Assembly: GCA_900546075.1 (NCBI GenBank) | Contig: URBH01000041.1 | Span: 1 to 20,530, forward strand | DNA from: an uncultured Eubacteriales bacterium | GTDB lineage: Bacteria > Bacillota > Clostridia > Oscillospirales > Oscillospiraceae | Direction of reading: 5' to 3' | DNA: 20,530 bases | In this document: piece after piece, positions 7,348-13,911 of the stretch | Numbering within the stretch: the stretch's first letter is position 1 | Layout of the letters: the number at the start of each line of letters is the position of its first letter | Program-made: the position numbers and the translations under genes | The notes under the pieces: generated by a model | Seen by the model: the letters and a program-made list of their open reading frames with translations, nothing else | Told to the model about the DNA's origin: nothing | Databases searched by the model: none

Positions 7348-8232
7348 TTATTCTTTTGTTTCGTTTTCCTGGGTCTGGGCTGCGTTCTCTGCCGCCCGGG
7401 CGGCGACCTGGTTCACAAACAGCTCCGCCTTGTCGTGGGGGCGGAAGCGCTGCCAGATCAGGATACATACCGCCGCCGCGCAGCTCACCCCCGCCAGCAG
7501 CTGGCTGACACGGACGGAGCCCCAATACAGGCTGTCCATCCGCAGCCCCTCGATCAGGCAGCGGCCAAGGCCGTACCAGGCCACGTACCCCAGGGCGATT
7601 TCTCCGTCATACTTACGATGCTTGGACAAAACGTGCAGCAGCACAAAGCCCACGGCGTTCCACACCGACTCGTACAGGAACGTGGGGTGGTAGTATTCCC
7701 ACGCGCCGGTGACGGTATTGTACAGCCCCATGCGGAAGAAGCTGTCCGTCGCCGCGCCGAAGGCCTCCCGGTTGACGAAGTTGCCCCACCGGCCGATGGA
7801 CTGGCCGATGAGAAAGCCCAGCGATACCAGATCCAGCACGGTGCCGATCCTGATCTTCTTGATGCGGCAGAACAGAATCACCCCCGCCGCCGCGCCCAGA
7901 ACGCCGCCGTAAATGGCAAGGCCGCCGTTCCAGATGTACAGCACGGAAATGGGGTTCTCGGCGTAGTCCGCCCAGGAGAAAATGCAGTAATACGCCCGGG
8001 CGCAAAGAATAGCAAAGGGGGTGATCCACAGCACGCCGTCCAGCAGATCATCCTGCTTCATGCCGAACTGGCTGCTCCGGCGGCAGGCGTAGACCACCGC
8101 CAGCATCAGACCCACGGCAATGATGAGGCCGTAATAGTGGATGGTCAGCGACCCCAGCGCCAGGGCGCGTCCGGGGTTCACCTCAATGCCCAGGGAAGGG
8201 AAGGAAATGGTTGAATAATTGGCAGGAATCAT
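7348..8232 (-). CDS. lgt: Prolipoprotein diacylglyceryl transferase
   Basis: An integral membrane enzyme that moves diacylglycerol from phosphatidylglycerol to the lipobox cysteine of prolipoproteins, the first step of lipoprotein maturation. The 294-residue product has about seven hydrophobic segments and the family signature GRWGNFVNREAFG (147-159), together with WNGGLAIYGG (101-110) and HPTFLYES (182-189). The start at 8232 is chosen because AAGGAGGC lies 7 bases upstream and the ATG overlaps the upstream stop as ATGA; an earlier in-frame ATG at 8277 lacks such support. The tail past about residue 270 is hydrophilic. It is the last gene of a three-gene operon with two M16-family proteins. 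The DUF4349 lipoprotein in this window is a plausible substrate. Confidence 0.96.
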   Translation of the reverse strand: MIPANYSTISFPSLGIEVNPGRALALGSLTIHYYGLIIAVGLMLAVVYACRRSSQFGMKQDDLLDGVLWITPFAILCARAYYCIFSWADYAENPISVLYIWNGGLAIYGGVLGAAAGVILFCRIKKIRIGTVLDLVSLGFLIGQSIGRWGNFVNREAFGAATDSFFRMGLYNTVTGAWEYYHPTFLYESVWNAVGFVLLHVLSKHRKYDGEIALGYVAWYGLGRCLIEGLRMDSLYWGSVRVSQLLAGVSCAAAVCILIWQRFRPHDKAELFVNQVAARAAENAAQTQENETKE

Positions 8233-9518
8233 GACAATGCCTCCTTGTTGACAGGATAGATTACGGACAGACCACACCGCTCCTTACGAACCGCCCGCCG
8301 GAGAAAATCACAGATTTCCTCCCCACCGATGCTGCGGTAGATTTCCGGGAAGCGGAAATAGTCAAAGTCCGAAAAATGATACGCGCACAGGCGGAAACAG
8401 GTGGAATCGAAGCTGTCCAGCCCCCGGATACGCCTGCCAAGGGCGCTGCGCTTCATCCTGAGGAACGCCTTTTCCGGCAGTCCCTCCGCCGCGATTTTTC
8501 CCGCCTGCTCCAGAATCGCTTCCCGGACGGCGCGGGGGTCGTCGGAATCCCCGGAGCAGAGCAGCATGGCGCAGCCGTCCACGGTCTCGAAGCCGCCGCC
8601 GAAGGAGGAATCGATGACGCCTTCCTCATAGAGCCGCAGATACAGCTCCGAGGATTCGCCGAACAGCGCCTCGGCGGCCAGATCGGCCACCATTTCCTCC
8701 CGGATGGCCGCGTCGCCATGGGTCAGGGGTTCGCACTTGAACGCTAAGTTGAAGGTCGGCATGGCTACCTCCATGGCGCATTTCGTCTCCGGCGTCGGGC
8801 AGGTCATATCCTCCTGCCAGGCGCGCAGCTTGACGCCCGTCTCCTTTTTCTCGCTGCCCAGAACCTCCCGGGCGGCAGCCGCCACCGACTCCGGGTCCAC
8901 GTCGCCCACGACGCATAGCAGCATGTTTCCCGGGGCGTAAAACGCCCGGTGGCAAGTATACAGCACCTCCGGGGTGATTTCCCGGATGGTTCTGCCGGTG
9001 CCGAGAATGGGCTGGCGGATGGGGTGGACGGCGTACATGGCCGCCATCAGGTTATCGAACACCACGCTGTCCGGGGCGTCCTCGTTCATGCCGATCTCCT
9101 GGTCGATGATGCCCCGCTCCTTTTCCACGCTTTCCTCCGTAAAGTAGGGGGTGGACACAAATTCCAGCAGCAGCCGCAGGCATTCGTCAAAATGGTTGGT
9201 GCAGGAAAAATAATAGGCCGTCATGTCGTAGCTGGTAAAGGCGTTGGTGGATGCGCCCAGGGCGGCAAATTCCGCCGACACATCCCGGTCTCCCGGCAGG
9301 TCGAACATCTTGTGTTCCAGATAGTGGGCAACACCCGCGGGGGCGTGGTATTCCTTCCCGTCCAGAAGAAAATCCGTGTGGATGGAGCCAAAGTCCGTGA
9401 CGAAATAGGCAAGCTTTTTCGTAAAGCCCTTCCGGGGTACCACCAGCACCGTCAGGCCGTTTTCCAGGGTTTCCCGGTACAGCGTTTCGTCCAGCTCGGG
9501 GTAATGCTGCTTGGTCAT
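8229..9518 (-). CDS. ymfH: M16 family zinc peptidase, YmfH type
   Basis: A 429-residue M16 (pitrilysin/insulinase) metalloprotease. The inverted zinc motif HYLEH (65-69) is intact, with the third ligand probably E141 in the DQEIGMNED segment about 76 residues downstream. The size corresponds to the two-domain M16B subunits that pair with a catalytically dead partner. The ATG at 9518 is used because it overlaps the upstream stop as ATGA and leads straight into the family sequence; an in-frame extension to 9650 lies entirely within the upstream gene. In Bacillus the YmfF/YmfH pair is linked in annotation to modification of elongation factor P, but no efp gene is seen here. Coupling with lgt is by a second ATGA overlap. 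Assignment to YmfH rests on the pairing and motif state. Confidence 0.9.
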   Translation of the reverse strand: MTKQHYPELDETLYRETLENGLTVLVVPRKGFTKKLAYFVTDFGSIHTDFLLDGKEYHAPAGVAHYLEHKMFDLPGDRDVSAEFAALGASTNAFTSYDMTAYYFSCTNHFDECLRLLLEFVSTPYFTEESVEKERGIIDQEIGMNEDAPDSVVFDNLMAAMYAVHPIRQPILGTGRTIREITPEVLYTCHRAFYAPGNMLLCVVGDVDPESVAAAAREVLGSEKKETGVKLRAWQEDMTCPTPETKCAMEVAMPTFNLAFKCEPLTHGDAAIREEMVADLAAEALFGESSELYLRLYEEGVIDSSFGGGFETVDGCAMLLCSGDSDDPRAVREAILEQAGKIAAEGLPEKAFLRMKRSALGRRIRGLDSFDSTCFRLCAYHFSDFDYFRFPEIYRSIGGEEICDFLRRAVRKERCGLSVIYPVNKEALS

Positions 9519-10780
9519 TGGCTCTCTCCTTTCAGGAAATAGGTGCTGTGGAGCGTCACGGTCTGCGCCGCCGCCACCACATCGGCAAGGCTGACCTTCT
9601 CCACCGCTTCCATGTACCGCTCCGGGGTCATGTTCAGGCTGCTTAAGCACGCGGTGGCGTAGTAGCCCTCGATGGCGCCGGGGGAATCGGAGGTGGCGCG
9701 AAGGGAACTGAGCAGGGCTTCCTTTCCGGCGGTCAGCTCCTCCCCGGTGATCTCCCCACGGCGGCAGGCATCCAGCTGGCGCAGGACTTCGTCCCTCGTC
9801 AGCCGCTCTTTGTCAAAGTCGATGCCCGCCCACACGGTGAGAATGCCCTTTGCGCCGTAATAGGACGAGCCGATGCTGTAGCACAGGGACATCGCCTCCC
9901 GGACGTTGAGAAACAGCTTGGAGGTCATGCCCGCGCCGAAGACGGTGTTGAACACCTGCATGGCGGGGAATTCTGCGTCCCGGTTGACAATGGGCGTGAC
10001 AAAGCCCATGCAGAGCTTCCCCTGGGAGACCTCCATCGTCTCCGTCACATCCTGCCCGGGGCAGGGATGGAAGGGCGTCTGGGGCGGGAGCAGGCCTTCC
10101 CGGCCGCCCAGCCGGGATACCAGCGGGGAAAGATATTCCGCGACCTTCTCCGCCGGGGTGCTGCCTACGTAGAAAATTTCGATTCTGCTTTCCCGGAGGA
10201 TTTTCCGGTAATGGGTCAGCAGCCCCGCCGGGTCGATGGCCGCCACATCCTCCGGCTCGCCCAGCCGGGGCAGGCCGAAGCTGTCGCCGCGGCACATGGT
10301 TTTCAGCAGCTTTCCCATGGCGTAGGTGCGCTTGTCGTTCCGCTCGGATTCAATGGTGGAAATCAGGTTTTTCTTTTCCCCCTCCACAAAGGCGGGGAGA
10401 AAGCCCTCCCCCTCCCTGGGGAAGTCCAGAAGGATTTCCTCCAGAAAGCGGAGCATAGGGGCAAGCACCCGGTCGCCGGGCAGGGCAAACCGGTCGTCCA
10501 TAAAGCCGCAGTAAAGGCCGGTGGTCTGGTAGTCCCCCACCCGGCGCACCAGCGGACTGACGGAAGCGCCGTACAGCTCGTCCAAATTTTCCGTAATGGC
10601 GCGAAGGTCGGGGCAGCGTTTCGTACCCCGGAGCAGTACGGAGGGGATCAGCACGTTTTTGGCGGATTCCTCCTTCGCCATGGGGCGCACCAGCTGGAAG
10701 CTCAGGCACCCCTGCTTGAACCGGTCGTCCCGGCAGGCACGCAGGGTCACCCCGGGAAGCAGTGTTTTTGTTTCGATCAT
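9515..10780 (-). CDS. ymfF: M16 family non-catalytic subunit, YmfF type
   Basis: A 421-residue M16-fold protein without the HxxEH zinc motif: the corresponding segment near 46-56 reads IPSVLLRGTKR. The C-terminal half keeps the M16 substrate-binding Arg/Tyr region (GAGMTSKLFLNVREAMSLCYSI), as expected of a partner that shapes the cavity of a heterodimer while the next gene supplies the catalytic residues. The start is supported by AGGAG about 6 bases upstream. It is first in the operon ymfF-ymfH-lgt, joined to ymfH by an ATGA overlap, which implies coupled translation and balanced subunits. The substrate is unknown from sequence. Confidence 0.88.
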   Translation of the reverse strand: MIETKTLLPGVTLRACRDDRFKQGCLSFQLVRPMAKEESAKNVLIPSVLLRGTKRCPDLRAITENLDELYGASVSPLVRRVGDYQTTGLYCGFMDDRFALPGDRVLAPMLRFLEEILLDFPREGEGFLPAFVEGEKKNLISTIESERNDKRTYAMGKLLKTMCRGDSFGLPRLGEPEDVAAIDPAGLLTHYRKILRESRIEIFYVGSTPAEKVAEYLSPLVSRLGGREGLLPPQTPFHPCPGQDVTETMEVSQGKLCMGFVTPIVNRDAEFPAMQVFNTVFGAGMTSKLFLNVREAMSLCYSIGSSYYGAKGILTVWAGIDFDKERLTRDEVLRQLDACRRGEITGEELTAGKEALLSSLRATSDSPGAIEGYYATACLSSLNMTPERYMEAVEKVSLADVVAAAQTVTLHSTYFLKGESQ

Positions 10781-10854
10781 GTCAGACTCCTGATGGAAGA
10801 AAGTTGCGGCAGGAAAATTGCACGCTTTCCTGTCCGCGTTGTCATGTAAAGAGT

Positions 10855-10865
10855 ATTATATACCA
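10855..10865 (-). promoter_or_regulatory. Candidate extended -10 promoter of ymfF-ymfH-lgt
   Basis: Minus-strand TGGTATATAAT contains an extended -10 (TG-N-TATATA). A TTGACT lies upstream but at 20 bp, so the -35 is uncertain. It is divergent from the prmA promoter at 10915-10943. Confidence 0.55.
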
Positions 10866-10914
10866 CTTTTCCCAAAATAGGAAGTCAATACACAAAAAAT
10901 TCAGAGAATATTGG

Positions 10915-10943
10915 TTGTCATTTTCCTCTGTTTGCGGTAGAAT
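10915..10943 (+). promoter_or_regulatory. Sigma-A promoter of prmA
   Basis: TTGTCA (10915-10920), a 17-bp spacer and TAGAAT (10938-10943). The -10 lies inside GGTAGAATGTAGG, which recurs exactly in the promoter at 16417-16444. Confidence 0.8.
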
Positions 10944-10979
10944 GTAGGTTGGACTTATAGAAACTGGGAGTGAACCGCC

Positions 10980-11915
10980 ATGGCATGGCTGGAATTTACC
11001 GTTGAAACCACGCCCCGGAGCATCGACTCTGTGGTTACCGCCCTCAGCGCCCGGGGCTTTTCCGATCTGGTCATCGAAGACCAGTCGGAATTTGAGACGT
11101 TTCTGGAAGAAAACCGGGCGTATTGGGATTATATCGACGAGGGGCTGCAAAAAAAGCTTCAGGGGCTTTCCCGGATCAAGCTGTATCTGGAGGACACCGA
11201 CGATAACGGTCGGAAGCGTCTGGACGCGGCAGTAAAGGAGCTGGGACTGACCATGACCGTCGCCCCCCTCCCCGAAACCGACTGGGAGGAAAGCTGGAAG
11301 GACAATTACCCGCCCCAGGAGATCGGCGAGCGCATCGTGGTGCTGCCCTACTGGCTGGCGGAGGAGCCAACCCACCGGCTGAAGGTCATTCTCGACCCCG
11401 GCCTGACCTTCGGCACCGGCGCCCACCCCTCCACCCAGATGGTGATGGAGGTCATGGAGACCGTGGTGAAGCCCGGTTTTCACTGTCTCGATCTTGGCAG
11501 CGGCAGCGGAATACTGTCCATCGCCGCCCTGCGTCTTGGGGCGGAATCCGCCATTGGCATCGACATTGACCCCAAGGCGGAGGACATCGCCCGGGAGAAC
11601 GCCGCCTACAACGGCTTCACCGCCCCGGCCTTCACCGCCCTCACCGGCAACGTGACCGAGGACACCGCGCTGATGGACACGTTAGCCGCAGGGCGGTACG
11701 ATCTGGTGCTGGTGAATATCGTGGCGGACGTGATTATCGGCCTTGCGCCGGTGCTGCCCCATTTTTTAGACGAAAGCAGTACCCTGATCTGCTCCGGCAT
11801 CCTGGACACCCGGCTTTCCGACGTGCTGGAAGCCCTGACCGCCGCCGGGCTGACCGTCACCGCCACAAAGGCGAAGGACGACTGGCGCTGCGTCACCGCG
11901 AAGCGTATACTGTAA
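10980..11915 (+). CDS. prmA: Ribosomal protein L11 methyltransferase
   Basis: A SAM-dependent enzyme that methylates ribosomal protein L11 in the cytoplasm. The 311-residue product has an N-terminal substrate-recognition domain (about 1-110) and a Rossmann methyltransferase domain. The family motif FGTGAHPST is at 144-152, the SAM-binding DLGSGSG at 171-177, the acidic ribose contact GIDIDPKA at 193-200, and the PrmA-type LVNIVADVI at 244-252. Length is normal for the family. A GGGAG ribosome site lies 9 bases before the ATG. The usual Bacillota neighbour rsmE is not present; instead a membrane protein gene follows after 15 bases, apparently co-transcribed. Confidence 0.96.
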   Translation: MAWLEFTVETTPRSIDSVVTALSARGFSDLVIEDQSEFETFLEENRAYWDYIDEGLQKKLQGLSRIKLYLEDTDDNGRKRLDAAVKELGLTMTVAPLPETDWEESWKDNYPPQEIGERIVVLPYWLAEEPTHRLKVILDPGLTFGTGAHPSTQMVMEVMETVVKPGFHCLDLGSGSGILSIAALRLGAESAIGIDIDPKAEDIARENAAYNGFTAPAFTALTGNVTEDTALMDTLAAGRYDLVLVNIVADVIIGLAPVLPHFLDESSTLICSGILDTRLSDVLEALTAAGLTVTATKAKDDWRCVTAKRIL

Positions 11916-11930
11916 ACGAAGGAGCGTATT

Positions 11931-12986
11931 ATGAGTATCCCCTATCGTACCCGGCGGGTGCTGAACCGCCTGGGTCTTGTGCTTATGATTTTTCTGCTGG
12001 TGGGCGTGATTGCCTGGCTGTGCTGGGTCGTCTGGCTGGAGCGGTATGTTGTGTACACCGCCGACGGCGCGAGCCTGGATTTTGAGCATTCCTCCCAGGA
12101 CATCATCGGCGAGGTCGCCACACCCCCCGTGGCGCAGCAGAAAATTTCCATTTACTATAATGAAGGCAGCGACGCCCTGGACACCGGCAACGAGCTGACC
12201 CAGATCAACGGCTACTACATTTCCAGCAACATGCTGCAAAACGACATCAACGGTGTTCTGGGCAAGCTGGAACGGCTTCCCGCGGGTACGCCCGTGATGA
12301 TCGACATGAAGGGGCCTTACGGCTCGTTCTTCTATCCCTCCCACTTAGACAACGCGGTGCATTCCGCCTCCACGGACGTGAACGCCGTGGCCGCGCTGGT
12401 AGACACCCTGATGAACAAGAAATTCTACACCATCGCCCGGGTCTGCTCCCTGCGGGACTGGAATTTCGGCAACGAGCACGTCACCTGCGGCCTGTATATG
12501 CTTTCCCGGGCGGGTCTGTGGTTGGATCAGGGCTATTTCTGGCTGGACCCCACCAACGCCACCACCATCAGCTGGATCACCTCCGTGGTTCTGGAGCTGA
12601 AGGAAATGGGCTTCAACGAGGTCATGCTGGCGGATTTCCGCTTCCCCAATTCCGACCAGTACATTTTTAACGGCGACAAGGACGCGGCGCTTCAGGACGC
12701 GGCTTCCAAGCTGATGGGGACCTGCGGCGGCAGTGATTTCACCCTGTCCTTCGGCGTGTCCGATCCCACCTTCCCCCTGCCCGACGGGCGGTGCCGGATG
12801 TATCTGGAGGATGTGGACGCAGCCAACGTGGAAGCCAAGGCCGCACTGGTCAAGGTTCCCGACATTAAGGCGCAGCTGGTCTTCATGGCCGCCACCAACG
12901 ACACCCGGTTTGACAGCTACAGCGTCATCCGTTCTCTGAACGCCGCGGAAATTCTGGAAGCCCAGAAAGCGGAAGCGGCAAGCTGA
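11931..12986 (+). CDS. Membrane-anchored DUF4015 putative glycoside hydrolase-like protein
   Basis: A 351-residue protein with a basic N terminus and one strong transmembrane helix (about 14-37), no lipobox, and the rest predicted outside the cell. The outer part resembles DUF4015, a TIM-barrel family related to glycoside hydrolases. Matching segments are VMIDMKG (122-128), FYTIARV (165-171), GYFWLDP (201-207) and EVMLADFRFP (230-239), where family members carry the conserved D-x-R-F-P. No enzymatic activity or substrate is established from sequence. It starts with AAGGAGCG a few bases upstream and follows prmA by 15 bases, so it is likely in that operon, although a functional link with L11 methylation is not obvious. 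Confidence 0.78.
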   Translation: MSIPYRTRRVLNRLGLVLMIFLLVGVIAWLCWVVWLERYVVYTADGASLDFEHSSQDIIGEVATPPVAQQKISIYYNEGSDALDTGNELTQINGYYISSNMLQNDINGVLGKLERLPAGTPVMIDMKGPYGSFFYPSHLDNAVHSASTDVNAVAALVDTLMNKKFYTIARVCSLRDWNFGNEHVTCGLYMLSRAGLWLDQGYFWLDPTNATTISWITSVVLELKEMGFNEVMLADFRFPNSDQYIFNGDKDAALQDAASKLMGTCGGSDFTLSFGVSDPTFPLPDGRCRMYLEDVDAANVEAKAALVKVPDIKAQLVFMAATNDTRFDSYSVIRSLNAAEILEAQKAEAAS

Positions 12987-12997
12987 TTTTCGCGCAA

Positions 12998-13025
12998 AAC
13001 AGCCCCGCCGGCCGGCGGGGCTGTT
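12998..13025. terminator. 28-bp perfect palindrome, probable bidirectional terminator
   Basis: Two 14-base arms (12998-13011 and 13012-13025) are perfectly complementary with GGCC at the centre. It lies 11 bases after the DUF4015 stop. Toward plus the tail is poor in T (it runs into TTGACA); toward minus the stem is followed by TTTTGCGCG, so it may end transcripts arriving from the toxin side better than those from prmA. Confidence 0.7.
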
Positions 13026-13052
13026 GACAAAAATGCAAATTTGGGGTATAGT
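13024..13052 (+). promoter_or_regulatory. Sigma-A promoter of the antitoxin RNA
   Basis: TTGACA (13024-13029), 17-bp spacer, TATAGT (13047-13052), a near-consensus promoter. No plus-strand gene follows that fits it; it drives transcription into the minus-strand toxin frame. The first two bases of the -35 are the last two of the palindrome at 12998-13025. Confidence 0.85.
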
Positions 13053-13098
13053 ATGAATACAGGGGTGCTGCCAGTAGGACGGCTCCCCCATGCTTCAC

Positions 13099-13150
13099 AG
13101 AGAAGTAACTGCTCGCTTGGAGGCTTGGCGGTTACTTCTCTTTATTATTT
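13099..13150 (+). terminator. Hairpin overlapping the toxin stop codon
   Basis: AGAGAAGTAAC (13099-13109) pairs perfectly with 13131-13141, enclosing a 21-base loop and followed by TTATTATTT on the plus strand. The toxin TAA (13132-13134, minus) is inside the stem, so the same hairpin would form at the 3' end of the toxin message. Confidence 0.7.
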
Positions 13151-13221
13151 GCCTGGAGAACCAGGGCAATGACAGCAGCAATGAGCATGCAGAATTGAAA
13201 AATCCCTTCCCATGTAACCAT
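13132..13221 (-). CDS. Small holin-like type I toxin peptide
   Basis: A 29-residue frame that begins MVTWEGIFQFCMLIAA, continues with VIALVLQ and ends ANNKEK. This is a short W-E-x-x-F-x-F-C start, one transmembrane helix, then a polar, net positive tail. The pattern matches the family annotated as putative holin-like toxins (Hol_Tox), relatives in style of TxpA/BsrG/Fst peptides that damage the membrane when their antisense RNA is lost. An in-frame ATG at 13230 would add Met-Ala-Ala; a TAA two codons before that ATG rules out anything longer. No Shine-Dalgarno is visible before either start, and a stable hairpin (13242-13260) lies just upstream, as often found for toxins held back at translation. 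Family membership is by recalled similarity, not by search. Confidence 0.75.
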   Translation of the reverse strand: MVTWEGIFQFCMLIAAVIALVLQANNKEK

Positions 13222-13241
13222 AGCTGCCATGAATTAAGGAG

Positions 13242-13270
13242 CGATTGCCACCGGCAATCGTTTTATTTTT
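13242..13270 (+). terminator. Terminator-like hairpin upstream of the toxin start
   Basis: CGATTGCC (13242-13249), ACC loop, GGCAATCG (13253-13260), followed on the plus strand by TTTTATTTTTATT, a good rho-independent terminator for the antisense RNA. On the minus strand the same hairpin sits in the toxin leader about 12 bases before the 13230 ATG. Confidence 0.75.
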
Positions 13271-13298
13271 ATTCGCTGCGCGACGCACCGCCCCTCTC

Positions 13299-13327
13299 TT
13301 ACGATTGGGGGCAAAAAGAAGTATAAT
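13299..13327 (+). promoter_or_regulatory. Candidate second plus-strand promoter
   Basis: TTACGA (13299-13304), 17-bp spacer, consensus TATAAT (13322-13327). It would produce a RNA of about 165 bases ending at the terminator at 13464-13500 and antisense to the 5' end of the toxin message. There is no supported gene downstream on this strand. Confidence 0.45.
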
Positions 13328-13386
13328 CACCCCCGAAAAAATCGAGGGGAACCGCCTACCGGGGTACTACCGGCAGCACCGTGAAC

Positions 13387-13415
13387 AGCATATCACAAGA
13401 TTCGACAGATTGCAA
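13387..13415 (-). promoter_or_regulatory. Sigma-A promoter of the toxin message
   Basis: Minus-strand TTGCAA (13410-13415), 17-bp spacer, TATGCT (13387-13392). The predicted start near 13380 gives a leader of about 150-160 bases that begins GGTGCTGCCGG and contains two hairpins before the toxin start. Confidence 0.7.
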
Positions 13416-13463
13416 GGAAAACTCCGGTCAGAGTTGTGCGAAAGTATCCCACACAGCAAAATG

Positions 13464-13500
13464 CCCCGGCGGCGCAGTATCTGCGCCGCCGGGGTCTCTC
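13464..13500. terminator. Bidirectional terminator after the rrf2 gene
   Basis: A perfect 14-bp GC-rich stem (13464-13477 with 13481-13494) around a TAT loop. The plus-strand tail is TCTCTCTTTT and the minus-strand tail CATTTTGC. It closes the metY-cysK-rrf2 operon just after its stop codon. Confidence 0.88.
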
Positions 13501-13502
13501 TT

Positions 13503-13907
13503 TTACTTTTTAACCAAATCGGCCAGCGTCACGCTGTCTAAGTACCCGCTGATGCGTTTGTCCAGCTCGCTCCAGACCGGCAGCGTCGGACAGCTCGCCG
13601 CCCGGGGGCAGGTCTTCGCGCCGCATTCTAAGCAGGCTACCGGCGCAAGGGATCCTTCCGTCAGCCGCAGAATTTCACCCAGCGTGTATTCTCCCGGCTC
13701 CCGGCTCAGGCGGTAGCCGCCGCCCTTGCCCTGGATGCCGTCCACAATGTGGTTCTTTGTCAGCACGGGCAGGATTTTCTCCATGTATTTCAGGGAGATT
13801 TCCTGTCGGGCGGCCACGTCCTTCATGGGGATGAAGCCCTCCGACCGATGCTCCGCCAGATCCGCCAGCACCCGCAGGGCATAGCGGCCACGGGTCGAGA
13901 TCATCAT
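13503..13907 (-). CDS. Rrf2 family transcriptional regulator (CymR/IscR-like)
   Basis: A 134-residue winged-helix regulator. The Rrf2 start is typical (MMISTRGRYALRVLADLA), followed by the recognition region ISLKYMEKILPVLTKNHIV (37-55) and the wing GKGGGYRLSR (60-69). Residues 92-106 hold four cysteines (C92, C95, C100, C106), a layout that suggests an Fe-S cluster or redox sensing as in IscR; Bacillus CymR, as I recall it, lacks these. The frame is open further upstream, but that part lies inside cysK and is not Rrf2-like, so the ATG at 13907 (or 13904) is used. It starts 4 bases after the cysK stop with only a weak ribosome site, suggesting translational coupling. Context makes it the likely regulator of this sulfur operon. 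Confidence 0.9.
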   Translation of the reverse strand: MMISTRGRYALRVLADLAEHRSEGFIPMKDVAARQEISLKYMEKILPVLTKNHIVDGIQGKGGGYRLSREPGEYTLGEILRLTEGSLAPVACLECGAKTCPRAASCPTLPVWSELDKRISGYLDSVTLADLVKK

Positions 13908-13911
13908 GGCG

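Larger units (their letters stand above)
13060..13268 (+). ncRNA. Putative antisense antitoxin RNA
   Basis: An RNA inferred from the promoter at 13024-13052 and from two downstream hairpins. A first stop could be at about 13150, after an 11-bp stem (13099-13109 with 13131-13141) and a TTATTATTT tail. A second is at 13242-13270, with an 8-bp stem and a T-rich tail. The short form (about 90 nt) would pair with the 3' end of the toxin message, including its stop codon. The long form (about 210 nt) would cover the whole toxin frame and its start. A plus-strand open frame at 13090-13326 runs through it but looks like a by-product. The RNA itself is inferred; only its signals are seen. Confidence 0.65.

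Noticed and set aside
13090..13326. Plus-strand frame of 78 codons in the toxin-antitoxin region
   Set aside because: It runs antisense across the whole toxin frame, has no Shine-Dalgarno, and starts inside the predicted antitoxin RNA. Its composition is irregular and explained by the RNA structure.
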